NCBI GenBank assembly: GCA_934234275.1
Contig: CAKQHU010000003.1
Coordinates: 1 to 29,134, forward strand
Length of the DNA: 29,134 nt
DNA from: an uncultured Phascolarctobacterium sp.
GTDB taxonomy: Bacteria > Bacillota > Negativicutes > Acidaminococcales > Acidaminococcaceae
Direction of reading: 5' to 3'
Position numbers and translations under genes: made by a program. Shown piece by piece: positions 15,412-21,684 of this stretch. A model generated the notes under the pieces. The model saw only the letters and a list, made by a program, of their open reading frames with translations, searched no databases and was not told where the DNA came from. Every line of letters starts with the position of its first letter. The first letter of the stretch is position 1.

Positions 15412-15919
15412 CTGTTATCCTCGCACTATAACAAATAAGATACTGCGTCACCCGCATGCTTCTGCCGTTACGGTAAAGATCGAAGCTTACGCACAGCATT
15501 TGCGGCGAACAGCGTCGCACCTGCCATGCAAAAACGCCCACACCCTCCAGCGACACCGGATTCACACCCGTGCCCTTATTGGTACGCGTCCTTTGGTATA
15601 TGCCCTGCTTATCACTGTAAACAGTCACCTGCTTACACCCCTCAAGCATCCTGCAGCTTATTTTGCCGTCTGCCTGCAGACGCACGCTCTGCGCATCATA
15701 GCAGACTGTCTTTTCCAGCTGCGCCAAAATGTGACGCCTGGCCTCCTGCAGCTGCAGCTCATCCTGCAGGCGGTCAAAGCTGCGCCCGGCGGTGCCTGTT
15801 GCTTTAAAAACCAATGTCACCAGCACTACTGCCAGAAGTAATCCCAGCAGCACCTCTGTCAGCAGATAGCCTCTCTGCCGTCGGCAGCGCACGAATAAGC
15901 TTAACCTTGACCTTGCCAT
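15401..15919 (-). CDS. Pilin-like protein (type IV prepilin signature, minor pseudopilin)
   Basis: 172 residues. The N-terminal prepilin signal is RQRG/YLLTEVLLGLLLAVVLVTLVF: cut after Gly, Glu at +5, then a hydrophobic assembly helix. The body (cysteine pairs, FDRLQDELQLQEARRHILAQLE coiled helix, then beta segments) is what a GspJ/ComGF-type minor pilin would look like. The ATG at 15919 gives a 17-residue leader and a 116-base overlap with the gene upstream; an in-frame GTG at 15892 gives an 8-residue leader and less overlap and is a realistic alternative start. It overlaps the next gene by 11 bases. Confidence 0.8.
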   Translation of the reverse strand: MARSRLSLFVRCRRQRGYLLTEVLLGLLLAVVLVTLVFKATGTAGRSFDRLQDELQLQEARRHILAQLEKTVCYDAQSVRLQADGKISCRMLEGCKQVTVYSDKQGIYQRTRTNKGTGVNPVSLEGVGVFAWQVRRCSPQMLCVSFDLYRNGRSMRVTQYLICYSARITDDA

Positions 15920-16175
15920 AAGCAGCCTGCACCTCCTGTACCGCCAAACCTTCTGTGCTGCCTGCGCTAATCCTTTGCGTCACGTCAAAGCGGCCGCTAT
16001 ATTCTTCGCCTGCCAGCACCTGCTGTGCGGCCTGCGTCGCCTGCTGCAGTTCAAGGCTTTCATTCAGCAGATAATTGCTGCGGTAAAAGCCTTGTATCGC
16101 TGTCGCCAACAGTACTGCCGTCAGGCAGAAGCACACCAGTTCCTGTACCAGGCAAAAGCCCCTGCTATTTTTCAT
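15804..16175 (-). CDS. Pilin-like protein with unusual prepilin signal (ComGE/GspI-like)
   Basis: 123 residues. N-terminus MKNSRG/FCLVQELVCFCLTAVLLATAI: a cut after Gly is expected, but position +5 is Gln and the Glu is at +6, a departure from the rule of Glu at +5. The protein is short with one hydrophobic helix and a small polar domain. The last ~37 residues are Ala/Ser/Gly-rich and are encoded in DNA shared with the next gene (116-base overlap), so they may be a consequence of where a stop codon happens to fall. It starts 11 bases inside the gene upstream. Confidence 0.7.
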   Translation of the reverse strand: MKNSRGFCLVQELVCFCLTAVLLATAIQGFYRSNYLLNESLELQQATQAAQQVLAGEEYSGRFDVTQRISAGSTEGLAVQEVQAAYGKVKVKLIRALPTAERLSADRGAAGITSGSSAGDIGF

Positions 16176-16626
16176 AAACCGACACCCTGCCTGTAACCGG
16201 CTGCACCGTCAGCTGGCAGTACATATCAGGCAACTGCCTATGCTCCAGCCTGTAACCGCCAATGGCTGTCGGATTGCCGTTTTCATTATAGCTGAGATTC
16301 TTAATCGCTTTTTCGCACGTCAGACTGATGTCCGCATCGAGCCTTACACGCTTCCAGATTTTATGCGCGCGCTCAATTCTGTAGCTATGCTTATCCTTGT
16401 CACTGACTTTAAGCGTATACATATAATTTTCCGGCTGAAACAGCGTCTGCTGCTGCATCTGTCTGATATCCGCCGCCAAAAGATATGCTGTATAGCGTAG
16501 CTGCTGCCTGTAATACTGCCGCTGCAGCGTTTTGCTTCCGGGATAAAGCATTACTGCCGCAAGTCCCAGGCACCCTAGCGCCAGCAGCAGCTCCAACAGC
16601 AGATAGCCTGCTGCCTTATTGTTCAC
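16165..16626 (-). CDS. Pilin-like protein (ComGD/GspH-like)
   Basis: 153 residues. Prepilin signal NKAAG/YLLLELLLALGCLGLAAVMLY with Glu at +5 and a very short leader. The body has the helix-then-beta layout of minor pseudopilins (RYTAYLLAADIRQMQQQTL; later SYRIERA, YRLEHRQLPDMYCQLTVQPVTGRVSVYE). The start is GTG at 16626, inside the last codons of the preceding pilin gene (11-base overlap); no ATG suits the prepilin signal. The repeated 11-base overlaps indicate tight translational coupling through the operon. Confidence 0.78.
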   Translation of the reverse strand: MNNKAAGYLLLELLLALGCLGLAAVMLYPGSKTLQRQYYRQQLRYTAYLLAADIRQMQQQTLFQPENYMYTLKVSDKDKHSYRIERAHKIWKRVRLDADISLTCEKAIKNLSYNENGNPTAIGGYRLEHRQLPDMYCQLTVQPVTGRVSVYEK

Positions 16627-17002
16627 CGGCGTTAGCTTTGCTGCCCGGTGAGGTTACTGCTGTACCCTTGCTGTTTTTGCCGCTGAGGGTATAGGTGCCG
16701 TCAGCTGTATTGGGTGTATAGGTCAAGGCTTCGCCCTTGGCATCCTTGAATTCCAGCTTGCCGCCCAGATATTCGCTATCCAGTGTAGTCAGCTCTGCCG
16801 GCACCGTGCCTGCATCCATCTTATACAACTGAATGGCCTGGTCGATAGTCACCAGATCATTTTGCAGACGGGCATTCTTCACTCTGTCGTTAGCACCGGA
16901 AAGCGAAGGCAGCAGCATGGTAGCCATAATGCCAATCAGCGCCGCCGCTGCTACTACCTCGATTAAAGTAAAGCCTCCCTGTTTACGCATTGTTTTTAAC
17001 AT
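16616..17002 (-). CDS. comGC: Major pseudopilin (ComGC/GspG-like)
   Basis: 128 residues, the most canonical pilin of the set: leader MLKTMRKQGG, then FTLIEVVAAAALIGIMATMLLPSLSGA with Glu at +5. The mature part has GspG/ComGC-like features: ARLQNDLVTIDQAIQLYKMDAGTVPAELTTLDSEYLGG, then a Gly/Ser/Ala-rich C-terminus. It likely forms the shaft of a competence pseudopilus or type II secretion-like fibre. ATG at 17002 with GGAGGT seven bases upstream; follows the GspF-like gene by 17 bases. Confidence 0.88.
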   Translation of the reverse strand: MLKTMRKQGGFTLIEVVAAAALIGIMATMLLPSLSGANDRVKNARLQNDLVTIDQAIQLYKMDAGTVPAELTTLDSEYLGGKLEFKDAKGEALTYTPNTADGTYTLSGKNSKGTAVTSPGSKANAGEQ

Positions 17003-17019
17003 AATCGCACCTCCTAAAT

Positions 17020-18060
17020 TTACTCTGGCATTGCCGAAAGCATCTCAAATAGCGGACCGATAACTATGCAGACGATTCCCGCTATGATAATCGCCGCCAC
17101 TAAAAGCAGCAAGGGCACCAGCAGCTCCTGCAGCCTGTCAAGCTGCTGCTGCAGACGCTGCTCACCGGCCGTTACTGCTTCCTGCAGCATTTGCGGCAGA
17201 TAACCTGTAGATGCGCCCACGCATACAAGCTCCAGCATCAGCGGCGAAAAAAGCTCCTTCGCCTCACCTGCAGCCTGCTCAATAGCAACTCCGCGCTGCA
17301 GCCTGCTGTTCAGCAGGCGCAGTTGCTGTGCGTATCGCTCATCATCCATGGTATCCGTCACAATCGCCACCGCTCTTGTTATGCCTACACCGCTTTCCAA
17401 AAGCAGAGCCAGCAATCTGCAAAAGCGTACTTCTAATAAAAGGCCATAAAAATTTCCGCTTAACCGGCTGCGTAAAAACCAACGCAGCAGCCTGCGTCCC
17501 ATTAGCAGCAGAATGCCTATTACTGCTGCCGTACATAGAAGCGCCGCCAACGGCTGCTGCAGCAAAGCATCCTTCAGCGTCAGCAGCAAAGCTAATGTAC
17601 CCATCGGCAACACGCCCATAGCACTGTAGGTATCTGCCAGCACCGGCAGAATATACAGCAAGAACAACAGCAGCACGCAAACCGAGGCCAGCAGCAAAAA
17701 TGCCGGATAAGTTACGGCCCTCTGCACAAAACGCCGCAGCTTAAGCTGACGGCTGTAATAGTCTGCCAGCTGCTCTAAAAGCGTAGCCAACTCGCCGCTT
17801 TCCTCACCCACAGCCACCAAAGTAACTGTAAGCTGCTTGCCGTAATCCGCTTCAGCTGCTAAGGCCTGTGCCAGACTGCTGCCACGGCGCAGCCTTTGCT
17901 GCAGACGGTAGCAGAGCAGCATCTGCTTAGCGCTGCCATGCTTTTGCAAAAGCTGCAGCGCATTCAGCAACGGCAGCCCGCTGCGCAGGATAACCGCCAG
18001 CTGCCGGTAGAAGCTGATCTGCTCCGCCAGGCTCACGCCTCCTCTAAGCTTAATTTTCAT
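17020..18060 (-). CDS. comGB: Type II secretion/pilus inner-membrane platform protein (GspF/PilC/ComGB)
   Basis: About 346 residues. Inner-membrane protein that links an assembly ATPase to the growing pilus. Two GspF repeats are visible, each starting with a helical cytoplasmic part (FYRQLAVILRSGLPLLNALQLLQKHG, about residues 13-38; FCRLLALLLESGVGITRAVAIVTDTM in the second) and each followed by hydrophobic stretches (LLLASVCVLLLFLLYILPVLA; LLVPLLLLVAAIIIAGIVCIV). The frame can be read from GTG at 18069; ATG at 18060 was chosen, although GGAGGT is then only two to three bases away. It is the first gene of the operon here; no ATPase (GspE/PilB/ComGA) precedes it. Confidence 0.9.
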   Translation of the reverse strand: MKIKLRGGVSLAEQISFYRQLAVILRSGLPLLNALQLLQKHGSAKQMLLCYRLQQRLRRGSSLAQALAAEADYGKQLTVTLVAVGEESGELATLLEQLADYYSRQLKLRRFVQRAVTYPAFLLLASVCVLLLFLLYILPVLADTYSAMGVLPMGTLALLLTLKDALLQQPLAALLCTAAVIGILLLMGRRLLRWFLRSRLSGNFYGLLLEVRFCRLLALLLESGVGITRAVAIVTDTMDDERYAQQLRLLNSRLQRGVAIEQAAGEAKELFSPLMLELVCVGASTGYLPQMLQEAVTAGEQRLQQQLDRLQELLVPLLLLVAAIIIAGIVCIVIGPLFEMLSAMPE

Positions 18061-18076
18061 CACCTCCACATGGCCG

Positions 18077-18129
18077 ATTATAGTCTATGCGTGAATTTTC
18101 TGCCTAATTTTATTTGTCACATATGTGAA
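18077..18129 (-). promoter_or_regulatory. Promoter and palindromic operator of the pilin-like operon
   Basis: On the minus strand a perfect TATAAT lies at 18082-18077, about 17 bases before the start codon of the GspF gene; the -35 is weak (TTAGGC, 19-base spacing). Upstream sits the perfect 12-bp palindrome TCACATATGTGA (18117-18128), itself inside a wider GTCACA...TGTGAC repeat (18116-18140). A weak -35 plus a TGTGA-type palindrome about 50 bases upstream of the likely start suggests an activator site of the CRP/FNR kind; the regulator is not identified. Confidence 0.5.
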
Positions 18130-18169
18130 ATCTGTGTGACGTACAATTTTCTTTTTTTATCGCAAGCAA

Positions 18170-18220
18170 AAGAAAAAACTCTGCAAGCCTCATATTGTAA
18201 GGCTTACAGAGTTTTTCTTT
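18170..18220 (-). terminator. Terminator of the MFS gene
   Basis: On the minus strand AAAAACTCTGTAAGCCT pairs with AGGCTTGCAGAGTTTTT (one G-U pair) across a nine-base loop. The stem has A/T runs on both sides and may work in either direction. Confidence 0.85.
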
Positions 18221-18269
18221 ACTGATTAATTTACTGAAAATTACCTGCAATTATAACATTAAAAGCAGT

Positions 18270-19457
18270 CTACGCAATAATGTTTTGCTCATGACCATGA
18301 CGCAGCCAAACGCAAGCACTGATGCCAAAAAGAATAACGCCGGCTACTACAAAAAGGCTTTGCAACGGAGCAAATGTAGCAATAGCTCCGCCAAGTACAG
18401 GACCTACCATGGAACCGAACTGCTGCGCACTGAACATAAAGCCAAAAACGCGTCCGCGTTGGTCGGTAGATGTATTGCTGGCCAAAACCGCACTCAGCGA
18501 AGGCTGAATACCGGCACAGCATAAGCCATAGCAAAAATTGCAGACGCAGAACAGAAGCAGTGTCTGCGGCATTGCCGTCACCGCACTCATCAGACCGGAA
18601 AGCAGCGTAGCAGCACACAGCGCTTTATAAAAGCCGTGCTCTTGCCCGAAGCGTCCCCAGCTCGGAGCAGTAATAGCGCTGGCAATGCCTACAAGCGAAA
18701 AGGCCACGCCGGAAAGAAACATAATGTTACCCTCACCATGATTCAGCTCTGCCACATAAAGGCTCAAAATAGGCTGAATCAGCAGAATTACCATCTGAGC
18801 TACAGCAATATAAATCAGCGTTTCACGAATTACAGGCTGCTGTAAAAGCTGTACCTGCGGCTTGGCCGCAAGCTTTTGCGGCTCTGCCTTCGGCGGCTCG
18901 GGAATGTAGAACATAAATACCAGCGTAATAATCGTCAGCAACGCACCTGCAACGAAGAATGAAGCACGCATGCCAAACAGTGTTGCCAGTGAACCGCCGA
19001 CAAGCGGTCCGATGACATTGCCGCAGGTCAGTCCCGCCTGCATAATGCCCAAGCTCACGCCCAGCTTTTCCATCGGCACCAGACTGGTAGCAATAGCCAG
19101 GCACGCACTCCACAAGCCGGCAGCAAAGCCCTGCAGCACACGCACACCGAACATCTGCTCCGGCGTAGTTACTATGCCGCCCAAAAAGTACGACAGCGCC
19201 AGGCCTGCGCCCGCACGTACCGCCATCATCTTTTTGCCGCGCGTATCAGCCATTTTACCCCAGATAGGCGCCATGATACCGCCAATCAGAAAGGTTATGG
19301 AAAAAATCGCGCCGTTCCACATTTTTACATCATCCGCACTCACTCCCAGCTCGTTCATCAGATACATCGGCAAAAATGGAATGAGCATGGTATAGCCTGC
19401 GGCCATCAGCACGACATTAGCCGTGAGGATAGCCAGAATAAGCTTCCAGTTTTTCAT
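18270..19457 (-). CDS. MFS transporter, drug:H+ antiporter (DHA1) type
   Basis: Inner-membrane exporter, 395 residues, with about 12 hydrophobic segments. The N-terminal half carries the MFS loop 2-3 motif as PIWGKMADTRGKKMMA and the antiporter-type motif in GLTCGNVIGPLVGGSLATLFGMR (helix 5). The second half has the matching repeat (APSWGRFGQEHGFYKAL; QFGSMVGPVLGGAIATF). Substrate is unknown; multidrug export is the usual role. A longer frame starts at 19493, but the ATG at 19457 (MKNWKLILA) has GAGGTGG six bases upstream and begins the first membrane helix. It has its own promoter (19506-19534) and terminator (18170-18220). Confidence 0.9.
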   Translation of the reverse strand: MKNWKLILAILTANVVLMAAGYTMLIPFLPMYLMNELGVSADDVKMWNGAIFSITFLIGGIMAPIWGKMADTRGKKMMAVRAGAGLALSYFLGGIVTTPEQMFGVRVLQGFAAGLWSACLAIATSLVPMEKLGVSLGIMQAGLTCGNVIGPLVGGSLATLFGMRASFFVAGALLTIITLVFMFYIPEPPKAEPQKLAAKPQVQLLQQPVIRETLIYIAVAQMVILLIQPILSLYVAELNHGEGNIMFLSGVAFSLVGIASAITAPSWGRFGQEHGFYKALCAATLLSGLMSAVTAMPQTLLLFCVCNFCYGLCCAGIQPSLSAVLASNTSTDQRGRVFGFMFSAQQFGSMVGPVLGGAIATFAPLQSLFVVAGVILFGISACVWLRHGHEQNIIA

Positions 19458-19505
19458 AAAAATCCACCTCAAAATAAAAATAAAATCATACAATAGTAAT
19501 AAATT

Positions 19506-19534
19506 ATTATAACGCTAAGGCCGCTTTTGTGCAA
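19506..19534 (-). promoter_or_regulatory. Promoter of the MFS gene
   Basis: Minus strand TTGCAC (19534-19529), exactly 17 bases, TATAAT (19511-19506), about 50 bases before the ATG. It shows that host sequence reaches at least to 19534, about 105 bases from the left attachment repeat. Confidence 0.65.
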
Positions 19535-19640
19535 ATAAAAATCTGCAATACAGCCTTAATTGCATAATAAAATTACGCTTAGAAAACCGAGTTCCGCCGC
19601 AGCAAAAAAATATATAAAACTGTACCAAAATAATGCCAAC

Positions 19641-19711
19641 ACAACAAAACAGAACGCCGAAACCCGCTTGCCTAACGGATTTTCAGCGTTCTGTCTGTTT
19701 TTGGAGGAGAA
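19641..19711. repeat. attL: left copy of the 71-bp direct repeat
   Basis: Identical over 71 bases to 27438-27508. The repeat contains a hairpin, ACAGAACGC...GCGTTCTGT with inner GAAA/TTTC and CCG/CGG pairs, then CTGTTTTT and GGAGGAGAA: a rho-independent terminator followed by a ribosome binding site. Its left side also resembles the right copy imperfectly back to 19612. Confidence 0.9.
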
Positions 19712-19830
19712 TTGAAATTTCAATGTTTTCAGCTATACATACTATATATAGTAGCTATAACAGCTTTATATACTTCAAAACACACAAGGGAATATAGCTT
19801 ATTTGTAAAAGTGTACCAAAATTACACCAA

Positions 19831-19884
19831 AAAAGACTGCCTGCTATTGCGTCAGAGCTGATACGCAACACAGGCAGCCTTTTC
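19831..19884 (-). terminator. Terminator facing the XRE repressor gene (probably bidirectional)
   Basis: CTGCCTG (19837-19843) pairs with CAGGCAG (19871-19877) and inner TTGCGT (19847-19852) with ACGCAA (19863-19868). On the minus strand the hairpin is followed by TCTTTTTT, so it can stop leftward transcription from the repressor before it reaches attL and the host. Confidence 0.75.
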
Positions 19885-20147
19885 AGTTTACAATTCGCCT
19901 ATACTATTAGAATGTAACTGTAGTTATTATATCATAGCAGACAGATTATGCAAGGCTATAATAAAAATACGTTTACATATACAACTAATATACAGTAAGT
20001 CAAAATGAACAAGCGTATAGAAACTATATAATTATATGCAGAATATACAAGAAAACTTGCATATTTAAACAGCGTATAACGTGGATAAACTCAAAAAATA
20101 ATATTTTACGTCCGATAATATAGATTATGATAACTTACTAGCGTCCT

Positions 20148-20186
20148 GCCGTTCGCTTGCCGAACTGCTTAGTCAGCGCTGACGGC
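20148..20186. repeat. Branched-stem (three-way junction-like) sequence
   Basis: GCC (20148-20150) can pair with GGC (20184-20186) around two internal hairpins: GTTCG-CTTGC-CGAAC (20151-20165) and the 12-bp palindrome GTCAGCGCTGAC (20172-20183). It lies just past the stop codon of the repressor and outside any gene. Confidence 0.45.
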
Positions 20187-20203
20187 TTGTAAAGATAGTT
20201 TTT

Positions 20204-20758
20204 TTAGATTGGATTAAGCAATGATTGAACTAATTTAATATATTGATTAGCAGAACAATTTGCGATTTCGTCAATTGTGCAATCTTCTTTTTTAAATTGC
20301 ACTACGCTAAAATATTTTAATAATTGCTGCGCTAATTGATAATCAGTATTTTCATAAGCTAAATTCCTAGCTTCATTGCATTGATTTTCTATATCACGCA
20401 GAATTATTTCTATATATTTATTTTCTAATGTAAAAATAGCGCTGTCAGCTATTACCGAAAATTTTTCATCATATTTATAAATTTTGCTTCTTAATGTTGT
20501 TGTTCCGTCATTGTTTTCTGATACGATTTCAAAACCTAGGCTATTCAAAGTTATAGGCTGCTTTTTATATCCTAGTAATTCGTTTGGCGAAACTTCTAAT
20601 ATATCGCAAATTTTCAGCAGAGTATCAAATTTTGGTTGATACTCATTTTTTTCATATTTGTTATAAGTTGAAAGACCAACATCTACTAGCTGCGCTAATT
20701 CTTTTTGTGTATACCTAGCTAAATTCCGATAATACTTTAAATTTTCTCCGAAAGACAT
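20204..20758 (-). CDS. XRE family repressor (CI-like) of the element
   Basis: 184-residue DNA-binding protein, the only leftward gene of the element. Residues ~5-63 form a classic XRE helix-turn-helix (NLKYYRNLARYTQKELAQLVDVGLSTYNKYEKNEYQPKFDTLLKICDILEVSPNELLG). The C-terminal two-thirds is an unassigned, partly helical domain with no LexA/CI-type Ser-Lys peptidase or ImmA motif visible, so induction would need another trigger such as an anti-repressor, as in SaPI Stl proteins. The gene is clearly more AT-rich than its neighbours. It faces away from the rightward promoter at 20820-20848, the normal place for a master repressor. The start is ATG at 20758 with a weak GGCGGTG site. Confidence 0.85.
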   Translation of the reverse strand: MSFGENLKYYRNLARYTQKELAQLVDVGLSTYNKYEKNEYQPKFDTLLKICDILEVSPNELLGYKKQPITLNSLGFEIVSENNDGTTTLRSKIYKYDEKFSVIADSAIFTLENKYIEIILRDIENQCNEARNLAYENTDYQLAQQLLKYFSVVQFKKEDCTIDEIANCSANQYIKLVQSLLNPI

Positions 20759-20783
20759 ACAAACACCGCCTTTTTAGATAAAT

Positions 20784-20812
20784 ATATCATTATTTTTCTT
20801 TTTTGTACACAA
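20784..20812 (-). promoter_or_regulatory. Possible promoter of the repressor
   Basis: Minus strand TTGTGT (20812-20807), 17 bases, TGATAT (20789-20784). Its -35 is seven bases from the -35 of the rightward promoter; the shared stretch has TACAC twice (20806-20810 and 20815-20819), nine bases apart, a candidate operator half-site pair. Confidence 0.4.
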
Positions 20813-20819
20813 ATTACAC

Positions 20820-20848
20820 TTGACTGCCAGCAGAGATATAGTTATAAT
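20820..20848 (+). promoter_or_regulatory. Main rightward (early) promoter of the element
   Basis: TTGACT (20820-20825), exactly 17 bases, TATAAT (20843-20848): the strongest promoter match in the window. It would transcribe the Cro-like gene and everything to the integrase. Confidence 0.8.
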
Positions 20849-20854
20849 ATACCC

Positions 20855-20892
20855 ATAAAACAGATATTTTTTGCTAATTATATCTGTTTTAT
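20855..20892 (+). repeat. Perfect 13-bp inverted repeat at the early transcription start
   Basis: ATAAAACAGATAT (20855-20867) and ATATCTGTTTTAT (20880-20892), 12-base loop, placed where the early transcript would begin. It could be a repressor operator or a leader hairpin; no T-run follows it. Confidence 0.7.
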
Positions 20893-20937
20893 AAACATAT
20901 TGCAAGTACAAAAAAGCTATAAAGTGAGGTGAAAACA

Positions 20938-21135
20938 ATGTTGCTGACAATCAACCCGACAGCGCTGGCGCTGCTCATGGCAACCAAGGCGATTACGCAA
21001 GGCGAACTGTTAGAACAGGCGCATATTAGTCAGGCTGTTATTAAGCGTATTCAGAGCGGGAAACCGATTAAACCCGTTACTGTTGGTAAAATTGCAAGCG
21101 CTTTAGACTGCACGCCTAGCGAAATTGTAGCCTAA
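20938..21135 (+). CDS. Small XRE/Cro-like DNA-binding protein
   Basis: 65 residues that are almost entirely one helix-turn-helix domain: LALLMATKAITQGELLEQAHISQAVIKRIQSGKPIKPVTVGKIASALDCTPSEIV. It is first in the rightward transcript and opposite the repressor, so a Cro-like role in the lysogenic switch is likely but not shown. A GTG at 20929 is in frame, but the ATG at 20938 has GAGGTG six bases upstream and was chosen. Confidence 0.85.
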   Translation: MLLTINPTALALLMATKAITQGELLEQAHISQAVIKRIQSGKPIKPVTVGKIASALDCTPSEIVA

Positions 21136-21162
21136 CACAAATACGAAACGAGGTATAAAGCA

Positions 21163-21288
21163 ATGAGAACCACAAGAACAGTTAAGCGCTTCAATTATGC
21201 GAAAGCAGCCTTTTACGTTTACCTGCTTGCGATGATTATTTTTGTTGCGACCAATGCAGCAGCAAAGTTTGCAGCGCTGGGGCGTTAA
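21163..21288 (+). CDS. 41-residue single-pass membrane protein
   Basis: Small gene read directly from the sequence: MRTTRTVKRFNYAKAAF opens a basic N-terminus, then a hydrophobic helix (AFYVYLLAMIIFVATNAAA), then FAALGR and stop. GAGGT lies eight bases before the ATG, the spacing to its neighbours is 27 and 2 bases, and it fits exactly into an otherwise empty gap, which supports it as real. Function unknown; by topology N-in with a positively charged cytoplasmic tail. I do not recognise a family. Confidence 0.6.
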   Translation: MRTTRTVKRFNYAKAAFYVYLLAMIIFVATNAAAKFAALGR

Positions 21289-21290
21289 GA

Positions 21291-21512
21291 ATGAGTGAAG
21301 CGGAACAAATCAAAGAGCAGATATTTCAGCAAGCTGCCTTGCGTCTGTTCAGTCTGCAGCAAAGCTTTTTGCGGAACAGACAGAATAAAACACGCTTGGC
21401 ATATCAGAGCGGGGCGCTTGAAGCGCTGGAACTGCTTATCAAAGAACTTCTCTTAGAAGAGGAATACGAGGAATGGAGGAAAACAACATGGAAACCAAAA
21501 CAATCTATTTAA
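21291..21512 (+). CDS. Hypothetical 73-residue helical protein
   Basis: Predicted all-helical, charged protein (EAEQIKEQIFQQAALRLFSLQQSFLRNRQNK; GALEALELLIKELLLEEEYEEW) with heptad-like leucines that suggest a coiled coil. It begins two bases after the stop of the small membrane protein and overlaps the excisionase-like gene by 25 bases, so it is translated from the same message; it has no clear ribosome site of its own. No family recognised. Confidence 0.65.
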   Translation: MSEAEQIKEQIFQQAALRLFSLQQSFLRNRQNKTRLAYQSGALEALELLIKELLLEEEYEEWRKTTWKPKQSI

Positions 21513-21670
21513 CAGCGCAAGACGTGGCAGAAGCGCTTAATATCTCTCAAAGCATGGCTTATAAGCTGATTAGAGAGTGGAACAACAAACTGAAAGAGCA
21601 AGGTAAATTTGTTATGGCAGGACGCATTAATGAGCGCTATTTCCGTCAAGTAGTTGACGTTGTAGCATAA
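21488..21670 (+). CDS. xis: Excisionase-like helix-turn-helix protein (HTH_17 type)
   Basis: 60 residues: TKTIYLTAQDVAEALNISQSMAYKLIREWNNKL is the winged-helix/MerR-like HTH typical of excisionases and related small regulators; then GRINERYFRQVV. It probably bends DNA at the attachment site to favour excision with the integrase, though the same fold also occurs in transcription regulators. An ATG at 21473 is in frame, but it contains the GGAGG site that serves the ATG at 21488, so the latter was chosen. Confidence 0.75.
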   Translation: METKTIYLTAQDVAEALNISQSMAYKLIREWNNKLKEQGKFVMAGRINERYFRQVVDVVA

Positions 21671-21684
21671 AGGAGGAATAAAAA

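Larger units (their letters stand above)
19712..20203. other. Left end of the element, non-coding, with integrase-arm-like and palindromic motifs
   Basis: About 490 AT-rich bases without a supportable gene. It contains the perfect palindrome ACTATATATAGT (19741-19752) flanked by AGCTATA repeats; GTGTACCAAAA at 19811-19821, also found next to both 71-bp repeats and therefore a likely integrase arm site; a strong bidirectional hairpin terminator (19831-19884); scattered GCGTATA and ATATAC motifs around 19970-20090 that could be excisionase or integrase sites; and a branched-stem sequence at 20148-20186. Confidence 0.55.

Noticed and set aside
19641..19711. tRNA or tmRNA 3' end as the attachment site
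   Set aside because: Neither strand shows a T-arm, an acceptor stem or a CCA end; the fold is a simple long terminator hairpin.
19733..19807. 24-residue frame directly after attL
   Set aside because: Although GGAGGAG precedes it, the spacing is too long and the peptide is low in complexity with no relation to the 62-residue protein after attR.
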